In this document: piece after piece, positions 44,058 to 54,481 of the stretch
Numbering within the stretch: the stretch's first letter is position 1
How the letters are laid out: each line of letters starts with the position of its first letter
NCBI GenBank assembly: GCA_025765615.1
Contig: JAIVFJ010000099.1
Coordinates: 124,001-188,000, forward strand
Direction of reading: 5' to 3'
DNA length: 64,000 bases
From: Zopfochytrium polystomum
Taxonomy: Eukaryota > Chytridiomycota > Chytridiomycetes > Chytridiales > Chytridiaceae
Made by a program: the position numbers and the translations under genes
The notes under the pieces: model-generated
Database searches by the model: none
The model's input: the letters and a program-made list of their open reading frames with translations, nothing else
What the model was told of the DNA's origin: nothing

Positions 44058-46418
44058 TTACTGGTGCTGCTCCTGCTGCTGCTGCTGCTGCCGCCCGCCG
44101 CCACCCCCGAGAGCACGACGACCACCACCACCACCACCACCAAGGATCGTCGCCACGCGCAGATTGGTGGCAGACACCTTTGCGCAAACCCATCGCTTTA
44201 CGCGCTCATCGAATGCCCCCCCCTTTGATTGTGTCCTGCTACTGTTATTAGCCACTGCTGACTCGCCTACTACTACTACTGGTCCCCCGACTGCTGTAGC
44301 TACTGCAGCTGCTGGGGCGGCCCGAGGCGGAGCGAAAGTCGACGTGTGGGCTGCTGCTTCAGGTGCTGATCCATCAATGGCCGCTTCTTGCTCTTCTGTA
44401 TGGTGCGCGGCGGGGGCCACATCTTCATTTCTTCCGTCGCTCGGTCGGAAAAATCGGGCTTCACCTTGTTCAGGTGGGTGACAATGCTCTCTGCCGCCCT
44501 CGTTTGTGCGAGCCATTGTGGATTTCAGCTTGATCCTGAAGAAGCGGCCAAGCCGCGATATCCCTGCGCTCTCACTTTCCCATGCAATTGCGCCGTTTTC
44601 CACTGATCTCTGTGCAGCGGTCATCAGTGGGGAGGCCGTGCACGACGCCAAAGCTGGTGTCACCAGAGCGGCGCGTGGTGCACGGGAGCCCTCACACACA
44701 GCGGGGGCCGATTCTCCCGTCCACGTTACTGCTGTCCGCCGCCCTTGACGCCACGCTTGTTGGATCCTGGTTCGCACCCGCCGCAGTCGTAACTTCCAGG
44801 CAGGAAGCTGCTGAATCCTTTCCAATCTTCGCTCAGGCGCGACTAGGGCGCACTCTTGTGCCTCGCGCCCACTCCATTGCGCTTCCACAATGGCCTCCTC
44901 GGTCGGAGGTGCGGGAACCTCGCCAAGAGGTGCGCTGCGAGTATGACCGGCACCGGCTTTCCCGCCGCGGAAACTGAACACGGAAGTCTCCCAAGGCTTG
45001 CTGCTGTTGCAATCCGAACTAATACCTCGCACGCCGTCCTCGCCGACACCGTCACAGTTACCGTCACCCTCGCCGCGGCAGCAAACGCTGCCGTCGTCAC
45101 TGCCTTCTCCTTGACTCGGCTTGCCGCCTGCGCTACTATTGGTGCCACCACCGTCATCATTGCTCCGTACACGCTCTCCACTCGCCGCAGCGGCAGCTGT
45201 CCCATACCTCGGCACAAACTGCTCTCTCCCCTCCGCTCGGTCCTCTCTCGCGCCATTCTGCACCGCCGCCGCAGCAGCAGCCGCCGCCGCCGTCGCCGCC
45301 GCAACCGCCGCCAGCACGCCGAGAAGCTCCTCCGCCCCGGCCGCGGCAGCAGCAGCAGCAGCTGCTGCCGCATTCCCGAGCCCACCCGCAAACTCCGACC
45401 CTGGCCCTCCCCCACCCGCATACCCTCCGCTCCCCCGTCGGTCGCAACCCCCGCTCACAGGGCGGCTCCGTCGCCACCGCCGACGCCGGCGTTGCGGCGC
45501 ATCCGTCGTCGACCTGGCGGCGTACTCGCTTCCACCTTCGCGCTTGGAACGGTCGGCCGGGTCGGCGGCGGCAGTGCTCTGCGCGTGCTGCAGAAGCCGC
45601 ACGTACGCCTCGTGCGCCGCTACAAACGTCACGGCGTCTCCGGCCCGCGTCTTGTCTGGGTGGTGCGTGCGGGCGACGCGCAGGTACGCGCGGCGGAGCG
45701 TTGTGGGGGATGGCGGCGTGTGTGGCAGGGTGCTTTTTTGTTGTTGGGAGGGGAAGGGGGTAAGTTGGAAAGGAAGCAAATGAAATTGCTGGGGAGCGCG
45801 ACGTTCTTCTTGTTCTTCTTCTTCATCATCTTCTCCTTATGCTTCTTCCACCCCTCGCGTCACCTGTCGCTCAGCGGGACGCCCAGGACGTCGCAAAGCC
45901 GGATTAGCTCCGCGTCGTGGAGCAGGCGCCCAGACGCAGCGTCCGAGTAGCCGGCGGGTCCCTCGGCCGACGCTCTTTCGTCGTTATCGTCGCCGTCGCC
46001 TTCGCCGCCGCCCGCCTCGCTGCGAGTGCTCGCGTCGGTGCCGTTGTCCTCGTCTCCGGCGGTGGCGACGGTGTCGCCGTCGTCGTCGTCCGGTATGGTG
46101 CGGGAGGCGTGGTGGTGGTGTTGGGCAGCCCGCATTAGTTTCTTCAAGCCCTTCGCTTTTCGGCCGCGGCTGGCGGCTGTCTCCCCCTTTTTTCGACTGT
46201 TTTGTTGTGGCTGGGAGACAGAGTGGTTCAGTTTGGGAAGGTGTGATGAAATTTTTTGGTTCTCTCTCTGTTGGTCTCTCTTTCTCTTCCTCTGTCTTTC
46301 TGTCTCTCCGTCTCTGTCAAGAGAACAATCAATCAAGTGGACAACCCAGAAAAGAAACAACGCACACACCCCAACCAACCAACCCACCAAGGATGACAAT
46401 CTCGGCAGCGTCCCGCAT
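44058..46418 (-). CDS. J-domain (DnaJ-type) protein
   Basis: Co-chaperone family. Proposed exons: 46418-46384, 46196-45864 and 45732-44058, phases consistent. Before the intron, exon 2 is basic, then acidic (RTIPDDDDGDTVATAGDEDN), then helical (HDAELIRLCDVLGVPLSD). Exon 3 opens with the J-domain core: TTLRRAYLRVARTHHPDKTR followed by AVTFVAAHEAYVRLLQ. It includes the invariant HPD tripeptide needed to stimulate Hsp70 ATPase. The remaining 500 residues are Ala/Gly/Ser/Arg-rich and end in a Gln run; other frames in 44700-45400 are also open, so undetected introns are possible and the C-terminus is uncertain. Exon 1 depends on a GTTGGT donor. A start at 46135 (MRAAQHHHH) is the conservative alternative. 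Confidence 0.6.
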
Positions 46419-47201
46419 GATGCCGAGATCCCCGACCTTGCTCCTCCTCTCCCCGTCGTCGCGCGCGGCGGGAGCAGTCGCCTCGCCGCCATCCGCCGCC
46501 GCCGGACCGCGCCCTGCTGTCTGCCGCGGCCGCTACTCCACCCTGCCCGCTCTGGCACGCCGCCCTACAGCTGCCGCCGCCGCCGCTTCCTCCTCCTCCT
46601 CATCGTCTTTCCTCATCAGTCACTACAACTCGACGCCCGTATCACGCATGCTGGCCGCCGCCGCATTGTGGTGAGGTTTCTTTTGTCTTTTGTTCGCTGT
46701 GAGAAAGAGAGAGTGTGTGGAGTGCGTGTCCGCCGCTTGTACATAGTTTCTTATAACCGATCTTGCGGTATCCGGTGTGCTCTACCGGAACGCGACAAAA
46801 AAAATGAAAACCCCAACAGCTCCCATCCCCTCCCCGTCGGCGCCGCCGCTGCCGCCGGTTTCCACAACTCGTCGCGGTCGGAGAACAGCAGTGAAAGCGG
46901 CCTTCCCTTCAAGTGAGTGTGAATGAAAGGGAAGCCCGCGCACAGGGGAGAAGGCGTTCCCTCGTTCTGCTGGGTGACTTTGCTGCTTTTTGTCTGTCTT
47001 CGTTTGTTTGGGTTCCGGTCACTGACACGTAATGGGGCTAAAATTCTCTGTCTTCGAACGCACCTTGTGCGGCACAAAAAAGGACGCTGCGTCGCATACT
47101 CGTTTGGCAGCGCGCCGTTTCGCCGCCGAGGCACCGCAGCAGCCCCAGCGGCAAGCGGCAAAATTCCAAGCAGCAGTCAGGTAGGCGGGGGCGTGCGACA
47201 A

Positions 47202-47235
<34 letters not shown>

Positions 47236-49250
47236 TTTTTTGAATCTTTACTCCATCTTCCGTCAACACGCTCACCAAACCCTCACTCCCAAACCACAGA
47301 AAAGGAAAAACAGCGCAAAAATGTCGCCGACATCCTCACCATCCTGTCGCAGCTCATCCTCGTCGGCACGTCCGGACTGATCATCTTCGCCGTCGCGATG
47401 CCCGAGGTCGTCGCGAACCGGATGGAGGAGTACAAGCAGCGCCTCACTGACCGCCGGCACGAACGCATGCTCGATTTTATGGAGAGCCATAGGCCGTACA
47501 TCACTGGTGGTATCCAGTCTGCAGGTCTTTCGACTGCTAACAGTTCCTCCCAAGACTTGCTGTTCGCCAAAGACATTTGTGAGCTCCTCATCTTGTTATT
47601 CTTTTCGCTTGGCCCATTTGCTGCCGCTTCGTACTCTGGCTTGGCACTGAATGTTTCTGTCCATTTGGCTTTTCAGACCACGAAGCTGTCGCTGAGGATG
47701 TGAAGGAAATCCTTTTTGGCTCCCTCAAACAGTACGGTATAATTGTAGGCCCGCCTGGAAGGTAAATCGCCTCCTCATTTTTTGCGATCGCAGTCTCTCT
47801 AACATCCAAATGAAGCGGCAAGTCTCATCTCCTTCGCCGGTTGGTGGGCGAACAGCAGTACTACAGTTTTTTGTCGATGGGCCTCATTTGTGGCGTGAAA
47901 AGTCTCGTGGATGCTCTGTCTGAGGAGGTCGGATACGACTTTGATGAGTGGTCCGAACGCATGCTGTCGTCGTACCTCTTCAACGGTGTTGGAAATTCGT
48001 TCCCCGAGCAGCTGGACAAACTTGCGTTTTTACTGGACGAGGTACGCAAAGAAATGGACGGCCACTCCAATCTTTTTTAATGTCCTAATTCATTCGTTTT
48101 GCGCGTCGGGCTTGCTTTCCACAATATCAGTTCGAAGAGGCATGCTGGAAGCTGAAGTTTGACCCGAAACGAGCGGATTCACCGAGACCGATTCTTGTCT
48201 TGGATGACATCGATTCATTGGACTTTGATAACGTGGAGAGTCGGAAGGCGCTTCGAATGTTGTTTAACGCCGCAAAGAAGTGGGCTCGGGAAGAAACTTG
48301 CCACGTGAGAACTGCTGTTTTCAGCACCATCGGTGGAACGGTGGCCAATCTTTTCAAATCATTTAGGTGGTGTTCACAATGTCGGACGCAACTTTTGCAA
48401 AACGGTTGGAGGGTCTCGTCCCAAAGGACACGTTGGGTACGTATGTTTGACATTGTTTGTTGGTGTCGTCTCTTCATCTAAACCCTTCTTTCTGTCCGCG
48501 TCTGCTCAGATGCTGGTCGCCAATACACTGTTGGGAACCTGACTCCTGCTGCAGCTGATCGATTCTTGGAGAAAAACCTTCCACCCACCGCAACCGTCTT
48601 GTCCAAGAAGAAGACAGCGAAGCCGCCAACGCCCGCAAAGGTCTACGCCACCATCCGAAACACCGTTGGCACCCGCTTGACGACGCTGGTTCGCGTCTGC
48701 GAGGAGGCCACCCGCACCGCAAAGCCAATCGAAGACATCCTCGCCGCCCACGTCGACGCCGCCGTCGGCGAAATCGCCACCGCCCTCCTGAGCCTCGACG
48801 AGGTGCTGCTCAGCGCAGACCCCAAGGGCGCTCAACCCTCGTCCGCGTCCTCCGCCGCCGCCTCCACGTCCCTGCCAAAGCACGGCACCGCCGTCTTCTC
48901 CCACCCCAGCTTCCTCCACCAGCTCCGCATCCGCTGGCGCCGGGCAGACATCTTTTACATGCTCGACAAGATCTCGTCGCATCCGCTTCAGGAAGGATGC
49001 CTGAGCGGCGCGACCAAGGCGCTGCTTTGGAACGAGGCCATGAGCAGACAGGTGGCGCCGCTCATGGAGCATCTGATTGTCAAGGGCGTGCTCTCGGCCG
49101 ACGGGCAGTTTGCGTCGGATCTGGTCAGTGACTACTTTGAACTCTGCAAAGCGGCAAAAGAATCTGATCTTTTGCTACCTTCTGAACCAACAGCTCCGGA
49201 ACGCCTACCGGAAATATCGCAGGCTCCGACCGACCTACCCCTCGCATTAA
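46393..49250 (+). CDS. Mitochondrial membrane-anchored P-loop (AAA/STAND-like) ATPase
   Basis: About 657 residues in ten exons: 46393-46670, 46820-46912, 47083-47180, 47300-47578, 47677-47761, 47816-48041, 48131-48304, 48367-48436, 48510-49123 and 49194-49250, all phases consistent. The N-terminal 150 residues are Arg/Ala/Ser-rich with almost no acids and read as a long presequence. A hydrophobic segment follows (TILSQLILVGTSGLIIFAVA). The ATPase core shows a Walker A, GPPGSGKSHLL, split by an intron between GPPG and SGKS, and a Walker B, PILVLDDIDSLDFDN. The sensor-like VVFTMSDATFAKRLEGL follows. The helical C-terminus ends in a basic tail (RKYRRLRP). It resembles archaeal-type or Orc-like STAND ATPases placed in an inner membrane. 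I cannot assign a named family. The start may instead be the ATG at 46417. Confidence 0.75.
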
Positions 49251-49862
49251 GAGGACGATCCGGTAGTCTTTCCTTTTCTTACCCTGTTGACAATACTTTT
49301 TTGCAGAAGATTTCCAAATGACCTTGTATTCTTAATGGCTGTCTTTACTGGAGCGTGTGCTGATCCTGTTTCGGGCTGTGGCGTTCTGTTTCTTTTTTTT
49401 TTCTTTCTTCTTTTTTTGTTTGTGTGCTCCACCACCAGGCCGGAGACGTTGACGTTTCATTTTGTTGTCACCTCCTCCTGCTCCTCCTGCTCCTCCTTCG
49501 CTCTCTCGTCCCTTTCCCTTTTCCTTGCATCCTTTAAACCCTTACCCACCTTCAGGCTTTTAAGTTGGCGGGAAAAACGCGTGTATTATCGCGCGCTGTA
49601 TCGAAGATGACCCTCGGGGCCGTTATGGTTTCGAAGCAATCGAACGTTTCTTTTAGTTTCTTTTTTCTTCTCGCTTTGTTTGTAGTTGGGTTTCGACCAA
49701 ACGGTCGCGGACCCTCTCCAAAGGGGAGAGTGTTTGGTTGTAATAGCTGAAAGTACCTCCTGGCATCTGCAGTTCCCTTCAAACAAGCCATGTAAAATGG
49801 AAGACAAGCCCCCCAATTGTTATCCAGTAAAAGAAGGGAAAAAAAAAGGAAAACAAGGAGAA
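49251..49862. other. Intergenic between the ATPase and PTPA genes
   Basis: A T-rich run at 49390-49410 and CT-rich sequence at 49460-49540. The frame upstream of PTPA is open back to about 49686 and contains an ATG at 49797, which would add 22 residues (MEDKPPNCYPVKEGKKK...) to that protein. Confidence 0.5.
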
Positions 49863-51639
49863 ATGACGACAACAACAGCAGCGCCGATCGTGAGCGCCGT
49901 TCGCGTAAAAGACGACGACGCCAACAAGCCACGTCCATCCTCCGCCACCGCCCCTTCCACCACCACCGCCACAGACAACATGGCCAACACCACCACAGCG
50001 GGCGTCTTGGCTGACGCCAGCACCACCAGCGACACCAGCAGCGCTCACACGCATGACCACGACAACGGCGCCGCCTGCACCGTCGACCACGACCACGACC
50101 ACGACCACCACCACCACCACCACCACCACAACCACGACCACAACCACGACAACCACGACCACGACCACAACAGCACCGAGTCTCACCATGACGACGACAT
50201 CGGCCCTTACAAGGTCCCGCAGCGCGCCATCCTGACAAAGGAGGACCTCGAGCGCTGGCTGGCATCGCCGACCATGGCTGAGTTTGTGGCATTTGTCGAT
50301 CAGCTGAACTTGAGCGTCAGGAATAGGAAGCTGACGGACGTATTGGTTGTGCCGGAGGTAAGGGGAGTAGGGGGAAGGGATGCGCAGTGTGTGTGAGCGT
50401 TTTCAAGGGGGGTGGGTGGTGTTGATCTGCATCCTCGATCCTAACCATATTTCAAATCCATTCCAATACCTTTCCCCCAATCCCGCCAAAGGTCGCCGTC
50501 ACCCTACTCGGCGTCCTAGACGAAATCGAAAGCTGGGTCTCCGAAATACCGCCCGTCTCCAATAGCGCGTCCCGGTTCGGCAACCCGTCCTACCGCGACT
50601 GGTTCGACCGGCTCGAGCAAAACGCGCGCTCCCTCACCGCCCGCCTCGTCCCCGACCCGTCCGCCGGGCGCGAGCTCGCCCCGTACCTGCTCCACAGCTT
50701 TGGCAACCGCAGGCGCATCGACTACGGCACCGGCCACGAGGCCCACTTTGTCGCGTTCCTGCTGTGTCTGAGGAAGCTGGACGTCCTCAAGGACGAGGAT
50801 TACCCCGCCGTCGTGCTCAGGGTGTTTTGGAGGTACATTGCCGTCATGCGCACGTTGCAGTTTACGTACTGGTTGGAGCCTGCCGGATCGCATGGCGTCT
50901 GGGGGCTGGATGATTACCACTTTTTGCCGTTTATGTTTGGCTCCTCGCAGCTGCACGGTAAGTACCAATAATTGGGAGGGTTTTGCTAACTTTTTTTTTT
51001 TTTTTTGGTTGTTATTGTTTGCCATACTAGACCACAAGTACCTTCGGCCAAAAGCCATTCACGATAAGGATGTGATTGACGAGTTTTCGAAAGATTACAT
51101 GTACTTGGCGTGCATCAAGTTCATCAACTCGGTAGGTAACTTATCATTTTTTCCCCCGGCGGAGCGTGGCTGCTAAACATGAAAAACCTGCCCTGCCATT
51201 GAATCAAACACGACACAACAACAAGGTCAAGACGGCGTCGCTCCGCTGGCACTCGCCGATGCTCGACGACATCAGCGGCGTCAAGCAGTGGTCCAAAGTG
51301 AACTCTGGCATGATCAAAATGTACCGCGCCGAGGTGCTCGGCAAGCTCCCCATCATGCAGCACTTTCTGTTCGGCTCCTTGCTCCCGTTCGAAGCCTCCG
51401 GCCCCGTGCCTGGCGACAACGACGAGATCGCACACGTCCACGCGTTTGGACAGGCCGCGCCAGAGTGCTGCGGGATTCGCGTGCCGAGCGCTATCGCCTC
51501 GGCCGCGGCGGACAGCGCGGCGGCGGCGGCCGCCGCCGCGGCGGGTGGCGCCTCTGGTGGCTTGGCGAGGGCTTTTGGTGTGCCGCTTGCGGCGGCCGGC
51601 GGCGCGTTGGGCGGCCGCCGGCCACTGCCGTTTGATTGA
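49863..51639 (+). CDS. PP2A activator PTPA (Rrd1/Rrd2-type peptidyl-prolyl isomerase)
   Basis: Activates the catalytic subunit of protein phosphatase 2A and has prolyl isomerase activity. Exons 49863-50357, 50492-50957, 51031-51131 and 51226-51639, all in phase, 491 residues. Family motifs: [89 protein letters not shown] and [20 protein letters not shown]. These cover the whole PTPA fold. The unusual part is the first 110 residues: Thr/Ala-rich, then an Asp/His/Asn block ([19 protein letters not shown]) that could bind metal. The C-terminal 90 residues are Ala/Gly-rich. AATAAA at 51717-51722 lies 78 nt after the stop and is a plausible poly(A) signal. Confidence 0.93.
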
Positions 51640-52061
51640 GCGGAGCGGGTGTGCTGGAGGCCCAGGTACACCTGCTTGGGTTCCTGTGCTTGGCCGTACT
51701 CGCGCTGGGTTGGTACAATAAAGCTTTTTTTTTTTTTTTCTGAAACGTGGTCAAATACGGGCGGAGGAGGGGGGGGGGAGGTCCCAAGAGAAAAACAAGA
51801 GATTTGTGTCCTCGCGCGCGCGTCCACTCGACCTCATCATCGCTCCGGCTTTCGGTCGTTAGGTGGGTTTTTGGGGAGAGAAGAGGGAGGGGGTGCCACC
51901 GATCATCTCTCTCTCTCACTCTCTCTGTCTCGGCCCTTGTCCGCCTTGAAACAAACAACAACAACAACAACAACAACTCTTTTGATTCCTTTCGCTGCCC
52001 CCCTGTCTCTCTCCCCGTCTCCCTCTACTCTCCCTCTCTCTCTTCCACACACAACCGCCCC
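51640..52061. other. Intergenic, PTPA 3' flank and cytolinker 5' flank
   Basis: Holds the AATAAA at 51717 followed by T15, a short G-rich block, a CT-rich tract and an (AAC)n run at about 51949-51975 upstream of the cytolinker ATG. No gene. Confidence 0.6.
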
Positions 52062-54443
52062 ATGTCATGGCTGATGAAGATGGGCCGCTTGGGCTCTGAG
52101 CACAACCACGCCAACGGCGGCAGCAGCGCCAACCCCGCATCCAGCAGTAGCAGCAGTTCCACCTCGACTTCATCTTCCCAGTCTCATTCCACCAACGGCG
52201 CTGCCGGTGGCGGTGGTGGCGGGGGCAGCCCCTTTGCCCACATCAGCAGCAGCTTCTCGAGCAACGGCAGCAGCGGCAGCGGGAGCCGACACCACCGGCG
52301 GGAGAAGCCATCACACTCAGCCCCTCACCCAGACACCGATTCCGCGCTCCTACATTCCTCCGCGCGATCCGCCACCCAACCGTCCTCCAACCCATCCCCT
52401 TACTCGTCCTCCTCCCTCTCCTCAAAGTCGTCCCTAACCTCGTCCTCGTCCGCAGTGTCCGCATCTTCCTCATCTCTCTCGGAATCGCCCTTCTTCTTCC
52501 GCACCCCGCGGCTGCGGCGCCGCTTTGGCAACAACGCATCGACCTTCTCGTCCGCCACCACAACCGCATCCACTTCCTCCACCACCGTCGAGCTCTCGGA
52601 CCCGTCGCTCGACTCTATCCGCCAGATGCACACGACCACCCAGGCCAAAGTGTTTACCAAATGGTGCAACATGCAGCTGGCCAAGCTCGGCCCGGACGTG
52701 GCCGTTGCGTCCGTGTTGGACGACCTGAAGGACGGCATCAAGCTGCTGCGCCTGCTCGAGGCTTTGACAGGAATCAAGCCCCCGCCGCCAGAGGGCCGCG
52801 GTGTGGCCTTGCGCATTTACCATATTGCGAACGTGAACAAGGCTCTCAAGTTTATCGCGGACCACGCCGCGGAGCCGCCGAGACAGATCAGCGCGGAGGA
52901 CATTGTCGACGGGAACCCAAAGCTGACGCTCGGGTAAGTCTTCGGGTGGTTTTTTTTTTGGGGGGTGCAGCCCGTCGTCTAACTTGGTGCATGCATGCTT
53001 GGCGGGGCTTGTTTTCGACGTCTTTGATCAGCCTGGTGTGGGTGCTTATCAAAGAGTGGTCTCTCTCTTCCGGGGCGGAGACCCGCTCGGACGATTTGCC
53101 CTCCTCGGATGCAGACTTTGCCACCACCGCTCCTGCAGCTGAAGGCGACCTGCGTCTTGGCGAATCGGCGTACTCGTTCGACATTGCGCGCAATGCTGAG
53201 CAGCTCTCGCTGGCCCCGTCGTCAGTGCCGGCTCGGTCCGTAAAGGAGCAGCTGCTGCTGTGGGTTCGCCAAATCCTGGAGCCATACGTCGGGATCGGGA
53301 TCATGCCGATGATCACCGATTTCACCAGAGCTTGGCAGAACGGACTGCCCTTTTTGGTGAGGTCAACAAGTGGGACTTCCGACGGGAGCGTGTTTTCCCC
53401 CGTTTTTTTTTTTTTTTTTTTTTTTGAAACATACTAAAGCATCCTTGCATCCGCGACAGGCTCTTGTTCACACCTTCGACCCTCTGCTTGTTCCAGAAAT
53501 CACGGAGCAGTTTGCGCGAGCCGACGGCAAGAAAAGGACGCTTGCGATTCCCTCCTCGAAATACCTCTATACCACGTCCCGAAAAGAATGGGCGAAGACT
53601 CTCGATCGCGCTTTCAACTTAATTCAAACCCATCTCAGTGTCTACCGGCTGTTGGATCCTGAGGATCTGGCGGATGTGGAGGAACCGGACGAAAAGGCTG
53701 TCATGACCTACGTGTACGGGAGTCATTTTTTCGTTCCGCTTGCAACCCCTCCCATCTAACGTGCTTCCATTACTTTTAGGTCTGAGATACGGATAGCGTT
53801 GAAAGGTATCCAGCCCTTCCAACCGGGAAGCAAAGTCACGGCCCAGCTGGACGGCTCCAACCGCGAAAACGCAAAACGCGTGATCGCCCAGTGTTTGACG
53901 GAGTGCAAGCGCCTGTCACAGTGGCTTAATCGACAACAAGAAGCTCTCCACCGACTTACCTCGCTCATTTATACCAACGAATCGCCGGCCAGTTTGCTTG
54001 CAAGTTTGGGCAACTCGGGCGGTTGGGTGCGGCGTCTCATAGCTCTAGTGCAGGATCCAAAGGGCAGCCCCGAATCCATCAGTCAGGGCGTCGAGGAGGA
54101 GCTTTCCAAAATCGAACGGAGCCTTCGTCAGTTGTCTCCGAACGACTCGGCTTCCTCGCCCGATGGAGGATTCGACTCGAACGAGCTCACGTTCTCGCAA
54201 AACTCGCTTGCGGCCGCTCGCCTCAAAGTGGAAGGGTACGTTCTGAAGCTCAAATCGTTTCAGAGCAAATCTCGCAAGAACGACGCTGGGATCACGGAGG
54301 CTCTGGAGACGTACGATGCCTTGGTCATTCAGATTGACTCTTTCTCGGCGCAGATTCTGCCCTTTTCGTCCCAACAGCTTCGCGCGTACTGCCAATTTTG
54401 TCAGGACTGGGGAAAAGGTGATTGGCCGAACGCACTGATGCAG

Positions 54444-54481
<38 letters not shown>

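Noticed and set aside
44856..45950. 364-codon plus-strand frame opposite the J-domain gene
   Set aside because: The minus strand carries the HPD motif and a phase-consistent intron; the plus frame is low-complexity Ala/Pro/Arg.
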